Shown piece after piece: positions 1 to 10,082 of a DNA stretch of 60,389 bases. The DNA lies in the NCBI GenBank assembly GCA_032433595.1, contig JASWJB010000274.1, positions 1 to 60,389 of the forward strand, written 5' to 3'. The notes under the pieces are model-generated. The model searched no databases. It saw only the letters and a program-made list of their open reading frames with translations, and was not told the origin of the DNA. Made by a program: the position numbers and the translations under genes. Numbering within the stretch: the first letter of the stretch is position 1; the number at the start of each line of letters is the position of its first letter. The stretch is from Conoideocrella luteorostrata (taxonomy: Eukaryota > Ascomycota > Sordariomycetes > Hypocreales > Clavicipitaceae).

Positions 1-9
1 GCAGTGACA

Positions 10-33
10 ATGGTGTGTGTGTGTGTGTGTGTG
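10..33. repeat. (GT)n microsatellite
   Basis: An uninterrupted run of GT dinucleotides, followed by imperfect GAGTGT/GTATGAG units to about position 52. It is a simple sequence repeat with no visible function. Confidence 0.85.
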
Positions 34-52
34 AATGAGTGTGTATGAGTGT

Positions 53-1257
53 AGTTTTTTGTTGCTGGACATAGACTGGGCGGCGTCTGTCCTTTTATAT
101 AAAAGGAGCAACTAATAGAGTTTTCACGCACGCCAATTGGGAGGCCGCAGCAAGTAACTTTGAAGTAAATATTCTTACTTTGTGGCTTATAAAGGGGCAA
201 GTTATTTCAATATCGAGGTTTATCATACGCAAGCCAGGGAGTCAGTGGAAGTGTTGTGTGCAGCTATTTAAGTTTTCCGGCGTCAGTCACTTGGTAGTAA
301 AAGAGTTTGGTTGTGTGCGGTGAAGGCTATTGCAAGTCAGCTAGGTTTGCTGGTGCCTAACTACAATGCGGCGATAAACCTTGTTTTCTTATAGTGTTTA
401 AATGGGATGTAAGAGTGTGGGCGCCACAGCAGAAAAGAAATGTTTTAAGCATAAGAGGAAACACAGTATTTACAACCTACTCCATAATAAATAAGGTTTA
501 ATATGACTCGAATCTGATTGATGAACACGAGTAGCTAAAGAACATCCGGTTCCCTTGATTAGCCACATGACGTAATCTAATACAGATGCCAGCCTTAGGA
601 CCGGATGCTTTTTAAAGAAAGCGAACGCTAATAAGCTGGGAAACCTAGCTGGTGGACAAATTTTAGCCACTTGAAGGGCTGTGTTTCCTCATATGTGTCT
701 ATTCTGTCTAATTCGAGTCACTGGCTGGAGCACATCAGCCGTAGCTCAGCCCCATCTAAGGTGCAACCATCTCTGGATGATGAAGCAGATAGATCGTGTT
801 GCCCAAATCATGTAGCGGTCGTTTTCCAGCCAGCCCACTTCAACGTCTCTTGGTTTTATTAAGTCGCAGAGTATCTCGTGATTGGATTTGAGTTTTCTCA
901 TATGACACTGACCCTGTACTAGGCCAAGGGGCCATTACCAGACCGCGACTCGACTTGGTTTCCTTTGCGTACGTCATCCTGGACTTTAATCTTAGGCAAT
1001 AGCAAAAATTTGTCTAAGGGAACGAGATTATGGGTCTCTAAGTAACGACGGGGGGCCATAGAGGCGTTAATCATGACACGGCCATCTAACTTTAGTTTTA
1101 GCTTAGCTTTTTGTCTATAAAATATTTATGGATTATAATAATCTTTACCTTACGTTAAATAAAACTGCCTTCTCCCGAAAGCTAATAACAAGTGTAAGCT
1201 TTATAGTGTAATCCCCTGAGATTGCGAAAAGCACGACCTTTTTGTTTAAGATTATTT
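53..1257. other. AT-rich stretch, no gene recognised
   Basis: Only short open frames occur on either strand (at most 66 codons), and none has a recognisable motif, splice-supported extension or clear start. A 66-codon minus-strand frame at 470-670 is hydrophobic in the middle but cannot be assigned. The base composition and proximity to relics suggest decayed DNA. Confidence 0.5.
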
Positions 1258-1939
1258 TTAATTTCTTATTCTAATTTGTGGTACTTGGCGGGATAGGGAA
1301 CTGAGTTTGTGGATGTGAATAGTGCCGATAAATTCATGAATTAGTAAGGTTGTGGTTGCGAAGCCAAATTTTTCGCCGTCCCAGAGCACAGGGTCGTCGA
1401 GACTGCGAATGTCCCGCATACAGTTTGGCGGCAATGAGGGTACAGGCGAAATCATACAGTTGGCGACAACTGTTGCGTTGGGATATGTCTCAGCGATATC
1501 TCTACAGAGCATTATTAGTTTTCGTTCCGTAGCAGTACTAGGACCACTTACATAGCCCAGCGTCTATCCCAAGAGTGCGCATCTAGCACGGTTCGGATTG
1601 GCGTTTTGGCTATTAGTTCCATGAGCGAGCTGTTATTTAGCGTGTCTTTAATGGCAAGGTCCCTGTTCAACATTAACGATAGGCAATAACTAAAAACCGC
1701 ACGTGCACCTATATTTCTTCGATATATATAGCTTAATATGCGTCCATTAGTCTGTCTGTATTAGGAAAGATATATCTATACCGATTTAGCCTCACTTACC
1801 AACTAAAAGGTGTGTTGTGTTCGTTAAACAAGAAAGGCCAGCCCTTAATGCCCCTAACTATCAACTCAGTCTCCTCTTCACCTCTGTCGGAGACAACAGA
1901 TCCTGGCGGTGTAGGAGGCGGCGTCGGAGGGGATTCCAT
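1258..1939 (-). pseudogene. Relic of a class I SAM-dependent (LaeA-like) methyltransferase, three exons
   Basis: I join three minus-strand blocks: 1939-1800, 1689-1552 and 1501-1258, using GTAAGT donors after 1800 and 1552 and AG acceptors before 1689 and 1501. The joined frame is open for 173 residues. The middle reads like the SAM-binding half of fungal LaeA-type methyltransferases: a beta strand ending in VLD, then WAIDIAETYPNATVV, then SPVPSLPPNC, then a DDPVLW/GEKFGF segment. In working enzymes VLD is followed by a glycine-rich loop of type GTGTG; here it is HSWDR, so all loop glycines are gone. The protein also stops soon after this fold, lacking the usual C-terminal half. I infer a truncated, probably inactive copy. 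The start ATG at 1939 is a guess; the proline-rich N-terminus is not family-like. Confidence 0.5.
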
Positions 1940-2049
1940 GTTTGAGAAGATGTCCACCTTAATATGACAGTGCATATGAGACCTTATGCAAGAGAAATCA
2001 GAGGATGCAGGAAGGCGAATCTTTATGTGACGGCGACGGTGCGTCAGGA

Positions 2050-2182
2050 CACGCAGCACGGCACTTTTGTCTCACTTGTTTCCATCAAAAACAGTATAGC
2101 CATATACTAAGAAATCTGTAATGGCTCCGGACATTCAGCGCGGCACGTTTGTTTTGTTTGTTTCCATCAAAAAGAGTAAAGC
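2050..2182. repeat. Imperfect tandem direct repeat (two ~48-bp units)
   Basis: Two similar units lie at about 2050-2099 and 2135-2182. Both share the core TTTCCATCAAAAA and a preceding GCACGGCAC / GCGCGGCAC block, with differences mostly at C/T positions. Nothing else in 2060-2500 is recognisable. Confidence 0.55.
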
Positions 2183-2504
2183 GTTGTGCTAACTATAAGT
2201 TCCTCCACAAGTCGCCCGTCAACGTAGCTTTCACACAGCAAGCTGCCATGACTGAGATTCTTGGTCTGTATCTACTTCATACCAAGACGTGGTACTCGGC
2301 CTAATAGCGGCGCATTTTGAAATGCCTTCAATAATAATTAAACTATTTTATTATTTATAGGGCTATTTGGTTTATTATTATTAAATTTTATGGTATTGTT
2401 AGTCAATGTTCTCCGACAGGGTACCGCCGGTATGTAATGTGTTTGTGCCATCACAAGATAAGTCTATAAGGGACAACAAAAAAACTTATTAAATTTTGTA
2501 TAAG

Positions 2505-2690
2505 CTACTTAGTAAACTTGTTAGAAAAAATACCTGAACATCTCATCTTAGGCATCTGAACCGCCGCCTTAGCTGCTACCCGGAGGAGACAGTGGGCTTT
2601 GCTGGGTAGTTCATCCACAGCCACTTGATTTGACCATACAACCAGTCTCTGAAGGTTAGGCCAATGGTGCCTCGCATTAAAAATGTACAT
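2505..2690 (-). pseudogene. Relic resembling the leucine-rich part of a fungal F-box protein
   Basis: A 61-codon minus-strand frame contains HWPNLQRLVVWSNQVAV followed by a helix ending in AAAKAAVQMPKMR. The pattern WPNL...L, then a loop, then an alanine-rich helix closing in MPK, is one I associate with the C-terminal repeats of fungal F-box proteins (DUF6546-like). A second frame just upstream (2576-2758) continues in a different register with an in-frame stop further up, which fits a decayed gene. No start, F-box or intact flanks are visible. The assignment is by eye only. Confidence 0.3.
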
Positions 2691-3090
2691 GCGTTATTTG
2701 GATATTGGATGCATATAGTTGTCAACTGCAGAGATAGACCCCTCCAGCGTAGATCCAAGTTGGTCGCGATTTAGATCGTGTCTAGCAGGGCAGCTTCAAT
2801 CTCAAGGCCGGTTTTCGGAAAGATGCACTTCTCTTAAGGACGAAGGCCAAGTTGAGATACCTTGAGCAAGATGATCATGAAACGGAACTCCAGTCTCCCG
2901 ATGCGTATGCTGCCGGAACTCTCAGTCTATTGCCCTAATTGCGGAAAGACGCCGCAAAAATTTGCTCACAGCCCAAGGGTAAAAATGGTAGATATTCTCT
3001 TTCCAAATACAGAGCTTTGTAATAAAGGTCACTTTAGGCAAAACTATATTGGAGTCCAAGTCGAGTTTGAAATGAAATTCCATCTTAGCT

Positions 3091-3739
3091 TTACGGAGAC
3101 ATTTTCTCCCATGTCGACGGCGAAATTAGTATAGGTTGTAGAGGAGCACTCTTCTTGTAAACAGCGATAGGACTACTGCGTCGTTCGATACGACTTGCCA
3201 TCTCTTGCCAATGACTTAACGACTTCGCAATAATATCCAACTCCATACCGCCTAGACAAGCACCGTTTTGTGTCGAAGGGGCCAGTATGGTAAATAGAGC
3301 ATATAATTGCCCAGTAAAGAAGATACTGTTCTGTATTTGTTGAAGTTCTAGTTCTGGCAGACGAGGTAATGCAGTTGTGCTTGTCGAAAGCGATATTGAT
3401 GTATTGAAGATATTCTCTTCAGTATGGTTGACGAAATACTGCTTGAAAATCGCCGAGTTCGAATGGCCCGACGCGCACCTTGCTGAATGTTAAGCCTTCA
3501 GATATCACCTGCCACTCAAGAGAAACCATTGCATATCCGACAAGAGATTTCTTGTCATGATATTCTGTCTCAAGCAGACATGTCAGGATGATGTGTCGAA
3601 CTTTGAAAGGCAGGTTCTGCCAGAACATTTTATAGTCGAGTTGGACTTTCCAGCGCGCAGCGAAATACCAGCGACATTGTGATTCAAAGGAATAGTTTCG
3701 AAGCAAGAAGTAACTGTCATAAAAAACTTTACGTTGCAA
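3091..3739 (-). pseudogene. Frameshifted ORF of unknown family
   Basis: A minus-strand frame runs from 3739 to a TGA at 3421-3419. From about 3435 a second frame is open down to a TAA at 3093-3091. The two frames read as one protein: the first ends in a charged segment with FELGDFQ, the second begins VNHTEENIFN and continues with LPRLPELELQQIQ and a run ending STWEKMSP. No good splice sites lie at the junction, so I read this as one gene broken by a single frameshift. The first half is rich in aromatic residues (CRWYFAARWK). I do not recognise the family and do not propose a function. Confidence 0.35.
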
Positions 3740-3973
3740 CGTGTTTTTAATTTATAATTTTAGCTATATACTGCTATACCCAACCACTGGACTTTTAAAT
3801 CTTTGCTATATGATCACGCGATGCTAGATAAAAGTTTAAATATTAACGGGTTCAAGCCGGTCTTCAATTTACATTGCGCTGTTGAGCATGAGTGATAGAT
3901 CAATATCCCAGGGCTTATATACTATGAATAGACAACATGTTGCCTGCGCGCTTCTATTAACACGCTACTGTGT

Positions 3974-4579
3974 AGAGTCGATGGCTGCAAATTGGCTGCC
4001 CGCCCCTACTTTATATGTCTGTAAAAAGTGAGGCTGCCCGCATGTTTCACTGCAATTTCAACTCCTCCCAAGGGTTGCTTCCCCACTTAGAGAGCTAACC
4101 TTTTTCTGGAATTTCGAAAGCTCCCAACCACAAATTCCCAACGGCAAGAAGTACAGCCACTAGCTTAAAATAGGCCAAACGCCGTGGGCGGGTGGGGTTG
4201 ACCGGCGGTTAGCCCAGCGCTCTAGAAATTATCCGTTCTTTCTATATCTAGTTACTACATACTCCGTAACTTTATAGTCTATAATAGAAAAGAAGACTAA
4301 AATTACGTAAGAGGACAATTTTCAGAGCGCTGGGCTAACCGCCGGTCAACCCCACGCACCCACGGCGCAAGCTAGCTGGCTGTACTTCTTGCTGTTGGGA
4401 ATTTGTGGTTGGGAGCTTTCGAAATTCCAGTATAAAGTTAGCTCTCTAAGTGGGGAAACAACCCTTGGGAGGAGTTGAAATTGCAGTGAAGTGTCTGGCC
4501 TCTTACGTCTGTAAAAAGTGGGGGCGGGGGGACCCGCATGGCGGTCAGAAGCGCCAGCCAATTTGCAGCCATCGACTCT
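3974..4579. repeat. Large imperfect foldback (inverted-repeat) element
   Basis: The left arm (about 3974-4230) and right arm (about 4317-4579) are reverse complements over most of their length, separated by an 86-bp AT-rich loop. Matching blocks include AGAGTCGATGGCTGCAAATT at the outer end, TCACTGCAATTTCAACTCC in the middle and GACCGGCGGTTAGCCCAGCG near the loop. A block of roughly 45 bp (TCTGTAAAAAGTG) instead lies in the same orientation in both arms, so part of one arm was flipped or replaced. It contains no convincing ORF. It could be a foldback or MITE-like element, or two transposon ends in head-to-head orientation. Confidence 0.7.
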
Positions 4580-5049
4580 CAGACAGAGAAACCCTCCCCC
4601 TGACCTCCGCCGAGCGTCCGTCGGGGTCAAAACGGCCTAGAAGGCCTGGAATCCCGTTCCGCTGGGGTGTTTCAGCTTGTAGAGACCCATCCGTCTATAA
4701 TAGACCATCGAGCACGCCGCGTCGTCACGGGTTGCGCCTCGTTTCCGGCCTCCGGCTGACCTAGTCTAATCAAGCGCTTATGTTTTAATATTTCTTTCTA
4801 TTATTTTCTTCATAATATTTTTTTGCTCTCCCTTGTAGACTTATAGTATAAATACATTAAATGCTAGCTATACCCTACCGGAGAATATTAGCTAAAAATA
4901 TCGGGTTACAGTAATCTGCTAAATGATTAGCAATTAGCTACTCCGTACGGAGTACTTGTCCGCGTAATATTATATGATTAGTTAGGAGTTCAGTATGAGT
5001 TTCAATAACAGTGACTCGGAAAATATCTGGTTTAGCATACTAATGATAT
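4580..5049. other. Intergenic, downstream of the TPP enzyme gene
   Basis: No gene is seen. The stretch between about 4770 and 5000 is very AT-rich and includes a palindromic CTCCGTACGGAG box near 4942. It presumably holds the 3' untranslated region and terminator of the minus-strand gene that ends at 5050. Confidence 0.5.
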
Positions 5050-7240
5050 TTAGAACAAGGCCTCGATCAGCATTCCCTTCTTCTCATCTAGCAGCCTCGA
5101 CCTCGCAGTCTCCATCGCTGCCTTTAGTTCACCCACCGTCCCAACTCTCCATCCTTTCATCCAAGCATCTGCCTTATGTGACTGCCCGTCTGTCGTGTCT
5201 AATCCAGAGGCTGCTTCCGCCAGTGCAGCATAGTTAGGCGAGGGTCGAAACGAGATATTGAGCTCGTCCTCGGTTGCCGATGATACCAGCCCTGATGGAT
5301 ATACGAGCTTTGCCGAGTTGCGAGGAGCCTTCCAGCCTAAAATGAATGTCAGTAGTAATTATGTTACAGGTTAATGTCCTTGTTGATGACTTACCCCCAT
5401 TATTTAAAACAATAGTCAAGATTGGAATCCTGTACTTGCTAGCTACCCACAGAGCACTGGACGGCGCGGCGCACATAAAGCTCCCATCGCCGACTACCTG
5501 ACATACCAGGCTCGGTTTGCGAGACTGATCGTCATTTCCGTCTTGGTGCAAGTCAGATAAAGCCATCTTGACGCCCAGGGCAGCTCCATTGCTCCATCCA
5601 ATGCCTGTTCCACCGCAATTGATCCAGCTTCCTGGCTGACTGGGCTGAAGCTGCTCATGCAGCGCATGGGAAGCCGTGACGGCCTCGACAACAAAAGTCG
5701 TTGACTCTGGAAGACAACGCTTGAGAACACTGCCAATATTATCTACATCTAGTGCTTCATTGTCATTTAGTCGAGGCCGTGCTGCAATACTAGCGAGCCG
5801 AGCGCGGTGGATTTGGGCGCGCTCCTCTCGACGAGATATGTGCACGGGTTCTTCAAGGGTGGACATGAGCGCAGTATCGCCCTTGATGTGATTAATCATT
5901 TGGGTTAGGACGGTGAAGCTATCTGCTTTCCAACGTCCATGGGCAGGGAAGAAAGATACCGGAATGTTTTGGTTGAGCGGATCGATATCCACTTGATAGA
6001 TCTTGGTATCCTTGGCAGGCGGATTTTGGGACGGTATCCAGGGAACATCACAATCCAAAACAAGAATCGCATCGGCATCTCGCGTACAGTCATGGGTGCT
6101 AAGGCGGAAGCCTTCAGACGCGGTGTGCGAAAATGGGAAACACATATCACTGCCGCCGGTATCATAGACACGTATGCCAGGAATGAGGTCCGCTAGAGTG
6201 ACAAGTAAGTCGGGGGTACGGCGATCTCGGCCAGAGTACCCCGTAATAATAAGGGGCCTCTTCGCCTTAACAAGCGCCGAAGAAATGTCGCGGACCGCAT
6301 CAGGCGGAAGGGCGGCAGGACCGATAGGACCCCATTGTTCTTGATCAAGCGCGTATGGCTGGATTTCCTGTGCTAGGACTTCTCTTGCAGAGGCAAGATA
6401 TACGGGGCCTTTCGGGGTGCTTGACGCAAATTGAAGCGCCCGTCCGACCACCTGCTTAACATTGAGGCCGGTGTGCACTTCGCCCGTATACCTACAGTAT
6501 TGTCTAACAATAGCCTTCTGATCTGGTGCTTCTTGGAGCCAGTGCATGAACTCTGTTCGCGACCCAGGAAGCTCCCCAGACTCAGTATACGGACAGAGGC
6601 CGGCAAAGATCAGCATAGGAGCACGGCCGATGCTTGCGTTATGTACACCCTGGCCCAGAGCCTGGGTGCCGACGTCAACGTGTACGATGACAGCCTGCGG
6701 TCGCCCTGTGACGCGAGCATAGCCATCCGCCATAGAGATGGCGGTCACCTCAGACGGGCAGGTGATGAACCTGGGCCATCGGTCAGGGCGTTCTCGCTTG
6801 CCCTTGACAATTGCCTCCAGGATAGAGGGATGGTCTGATCCGACATTCACAAAGCATGCGGTGATGCCAGCCTTTAGTGCCGAAATCAAGTTAAACCGTT
6901 GGAAGTATTGCGGTAGCGACTGTGAAAGCAGTGGTGGAAGAGGACATACCTCCCAAAGCGCCTCGAAGAAGGCAAAGCTGGTCGTGTACCTGCTGGTGAG
7001 TCAGCGAACACGTCTAGATATAAGAGCCAAGCATCGAATTGGATGCTCAACATACCCTCCTGAACTACTCCGAGCCGTTGCCACGGCACGCGACGGTTGG
7101 TGCAAATATGCGTTGTTGTCCCGCAACGCTGGGAAAAGAGTTCGCGAAGGCTGGACCGAGTACGCCGGCCGAGGAGTCTTCGCAACGCGAGATACTGCTG
7201 GATAGGCAAAAGCCCGAGGGAGAGAAGCCGCAAGACGCAT
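5050..7240 (-). CDS. Thiamine-diphosphate-dependent enzyme of the acetolactate synthase / decarboxylase superfamily, probably mitochondrial
   Basis: Exons on the minus strand: 7240-7056, 6989-6950, 6871-5395 and 5336-5050, giving 662 residues. The introns have good GTATGT/GTAAGT donors, and splicing restores family order: YTTSFAFFEALWE joins directly to AGITACFVNVGSDHPS. The ThDP-activating glutamate is E116 in CPSEVTA. The cofactor motif starts at GDG (536-538) and ends 26 residues later in NNGGW (NN 565-566), the last intron splitting NNG|GW. Family knowledge: such enzymes decarboxylate or ligate 2-oxo acids using ThDP and Mg2+. The substrate cannot be read from sequence; no FAD-specific feature is clear. 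Residues 1-62 are arginine- and alanine-rich with almost no acidic residues, like a mitochondrial presequence. It stands alone, not in an obvious cluster. Confidence 0.88.
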
Positions 7241-8691
7241 GGCTAGCCTGGGACAGCCAAACTGTACGATGGTGAGGGTATTTGCTTACGTATCGCTCCG
7301 CGAGGTGCTCGGCTGGTAGTGCCATTGGACCCGCTCGAACAGCGGGGAGTCCTCACTAATCAACAGACCCAACGCCTGTCATGTCCTGCGTTTCGAGACA
7401 AAAACACGACACTTTGGCCCGAACGCACAACCTTGGCCTCCTAATTAAATTGCCTACAACCATCGCAGTTGAAAGCCAGAAACCAACGGGGAATAGGGTA
7501 TCAGCTAGCTTATTCAAAAATCCTGAAATCTGAGCATTTTGTGTTAACATATTACTTGCGTTAGCTAGACAAGTGTTGATTTAATCCTGGCAAGGCCCTC
7601 CCATATTGAAGCGATGAACTAATTGCATATACGCCTTTTTTCTTTGCTAATGTGTAACCTTAGAAATCGTATCAAATCATCATTTGTTTTTTCCTGATGG
7701 CCGCAGGGCACCACCACCTCTTTTCGCTCCTTATGGATGTGCTGCAGGAAGATACCACAACGCAGCGTTAACAAGCGAGAATCAGGATTTCGGGGCTTCT
7801 TCCTATATACGCTAAAATGAGCGAAAAAAGGGGATGCTGTAGGTCGAGGTTCGCAGAGCCAGTGCAGCCAAATAAGCCTGTTTAATTTATTCATGATAAT
7901 AGCTTGCTTATTCCCCAGTATAGTTACAGGCTTGGGCTACGCTCTTGTGTTGCACAAAAATTTGGCGCAGCGAGAAGCCACTTCTCATGTGCAGTTATGA
8001 CCCTTCTGTTACGTGCTGGAATTGCAAGCTTATTAGTATAATTATTGTTGATGTTATTGAAAGATGTCTAGCCTAGCTATTCCGTACAGGAAAGGGGTCC
8101 TGTAGATTCAATTTGCGGCATGACTAATCCTGTCACAATAGGGTAGCTACGAATCATCTGATGCTTTGCAGAGAAAAATTGTCCTTGATTTCTATCTAAT
8201 TTGACGAGGAATTACGTGGAATCCTGTGGAAATCAGATCGGACTTTCTGTCCTTTGGATTAAAAATATTTCTATTGTTCTAGATACTAGTTAAAGCCTCA
8301 TTTTGCCTCACAATGGAAGAGCTGATAATTTAGTGGCGAGCCGCGATGCACGGCAATAGATAGCAATAAGAGGCGCTAAGAGATTACCTCAAGCCACCGA
8401 ATCCTTCCACAACTGAATAATAGGAACAGTAGGAAACCACTGATTTCCATGAATTCGGCTAGGTCTGAAGGAATGCCTCGATTGACGACATCTAGAGAGG
8501 GATTTCACGTATTAATAGCGGTCAATTCCTCGTCAATTAGATAGAAATCAAGGACTTCATTTGCTGCGTAAAATATAAGCCGTAATTACAGCCACTGGAG
8601 AGAATTCAGTAGGCCGACTCTTTTGCTCCATAGTCAAGTGGTGAATTGTTCCAACATCATTCTACTGCACGCACCAGACTTCCGTAGCTGC
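7241..8691. other. Intergenic: upstream region of the TPP enzyme gene
   Basis: This 1.45-kb gap lies between the start of the minus-strand TPP enzyme and the end of the next minus-strand gene. Short frames at 7356-7550 and 7619-7894 have no recognisable features. Apart from the inverted repeat at 8181-8555 nothing was found. The TPP enzyme promoter must lie in its left part. Confidence 0.5.
8181..8555. repeat. Inverted repeat pair, ~33-bp arms
   Basis: The left arm at 8181-8213 and the right arm at 8524-8555 are reverse complements with one extra T in the left arm; the shared core reads GTCCTTGATTTCTATCTAAT then GACGAGGAATT. A weaker match (ACGTG.AATCC) continues inward with an offset. The 310 bp between the arms have no ORF. 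The structure fits a small non-autonomous DNA transposon (MITE), but no target-site duplication was identified. Confidence 0.6.
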
Positions 8692-9348
8692 TCACATTGT
8701 GACAGAGCCCTTCTCAGCTTGGCCACGTTCATTCACTGGCCGGGCATGCACGTTTTCCTCCCCCCGAAATGTCTTGCCCTCCATATCATGTTTATCGAAT
8801 CGCATTGAGTCGTATGTTGCTACGCTCTGGATCCGTTGCCATAGACCTTGCAGCAGCTTCGGCCCAGCTGCTTTCAGGATGGCAGGAACTTGGCCGAGCA
8901 GAGATTGAACCGCAGCCCACTCCTCAGCACCGTAACGAGCAACAACTACGGCATCAAACGAGCCAACAAGGAGAGCTGCGGAGAGGCCCAATTGCCATGC
9001 GAGATGTCGAGACCAATGCTCTGCTTCTGGACGCTCGTACCATATCATAATTCCGTTTCGTACCAAAATCATCACCACGCTGGTACACATGGTGATCAAA
9101 TAACTCGTGTGCATGTAGCTGGCGGTTGCAATGACTCGATGTTCCGTGGAAGCTGTGGCGTCATTCTTGAGCTCCCGGAGAACCAGCCCCGGCATCGAGC
9201 CGTTCACAAAAGCAAAAAGTAGCAGAAATGGAACAGCGCAGAGCATATCAACAGAATCCCATATCATGCGCATTGGCCCCTTGATCACTACCAAGGCGCC
9301 CCAATATAAGAGCAACCCACAAAGCGCAGCCTTGTGCGCGAAGGTCAT
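8692..9348 (-). CDS. Small four-helix membrane protein of unknown function
   Basis: The minus-strand frame is open from above 9435 to the stop at 8692. I start it at ATG 9348, which has A at -3 and gives 218 residues; an alternative ATG at 9435 adds 29 residues and a weaker context. Four hydrophobic segments are visible: near residues 5-25 (CGLLLYWGALVVI), 33-53 (LCAVPFLLLFAFV), 79-100 (SYLITMCTSVVMILV) and 118-140 (GLSAALLVGSFDAVVVA). The C-terminal third is hydrophilic and charged. No enzyme motif is seen. It shares a ~730-bp upstream region with the plus-strand secreted protein at 10083. I do not recognise the family. Confidence 0.6.
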   Translation of the reverse strand: MTFAHKAALCGLLLYWGALVVIKGPMRMIWDSVDMLCAVPFLLLFAFVNGSMPGLVLRELKNDATASTEHRVIATASYMHTSYLITMCTSVVMILVRNGIMIWYERPEAEHWSRHLAWQLGLSAALLVGSFDAVVVARYGAEEWAAVQSLLGQVPAILKAAGPKLLQGLWQRIQSVATYDSMRFDKHDMEGKTFRGEENVHARPVNERGQAEKGSVTM

Positions 9349-10082
9349 GTTGGCAGTCGCAGAAGATTTGCTAGTACGACAAATGTGACCAGACGAGGCA
9401 AGACGCAAGGCCTCACGATCTTCGCAAAAACGCATCAGGGACTGACTAGGGCTGCAGCGATGCCGTAGATGTTGACGGGCGATGATAATGATGATGTTTG
9501 ATGGGCGATTTAGCGCAGTAGAGTGAGTCGATAACGACAGTGGTGGTACTAGAAGCTGGTCTTGCAAATGTTAATTCCTCCGCTCCGTATTCTTCTCCAA
9601 AAATAAGAGCACTCACAGTGAAAAGTTTAGAATTTGGCACACTGCACGGAGCACATCAGACGTCTAAAATTGATACAGAAAGAAGAGTATGCGCTGGTGT
9701 TGCACGGTACCCTCACTGTAGACTAGTCGTAGTATTAGATTACGTAAACAACGCACACAACGCACGTACGGTGCGCCCTTTTTCTCTGAAGAGCGCACAG
9801 AACATTCCTGGCGATCATCGTCATCTATTCGATTATCTAGAGCCTATGACTATCATCCCATCAAGACCCCTGAATGCAATTCGCTGTGCAAGAGCTGGGT
9901 ACTATCGTCTCGCTGTGGAACACAGTGCAGTCCGCCAGCTGCTACCCCGATCCGCTGACCATAAAACACCGGCGCTGTAGAACGGGAACCTCAACATCCC
10001 AGCTAGCGGCTACTAGCCCTAACGCTTATAGCAGTCTACTAACTAGTTACTCCACCAAGACAAGCTCTCTGCACAAGCTCTC
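9349..10082. promoter_or_regulatory. Shared divergent upstream region
   Basis: This gap separates the minus-strand membrane protein (start 9348) from the plus-strand secreted protein (start 10083), so it should carry both promoters. A 146-codon frame at 9540-9980 overlaps it, but it lacks any recognisable motif and is most likely chance. Clear TATA boxes were not picked out. Confidence 0.4.

Noticed and set aside
5494..6838. Multiple 70-135-codon frames inside the TPP enzyme gene on both strands
   Set aside because: They are shadows of a well-supported coding exon in other frames.
9540..9980. 146-codon plus-strand frame upstream of the secreted protein
   Set aside because: Lies in a divergent promoter region and overlaps the leader of the opposite gene; no recognisable features.
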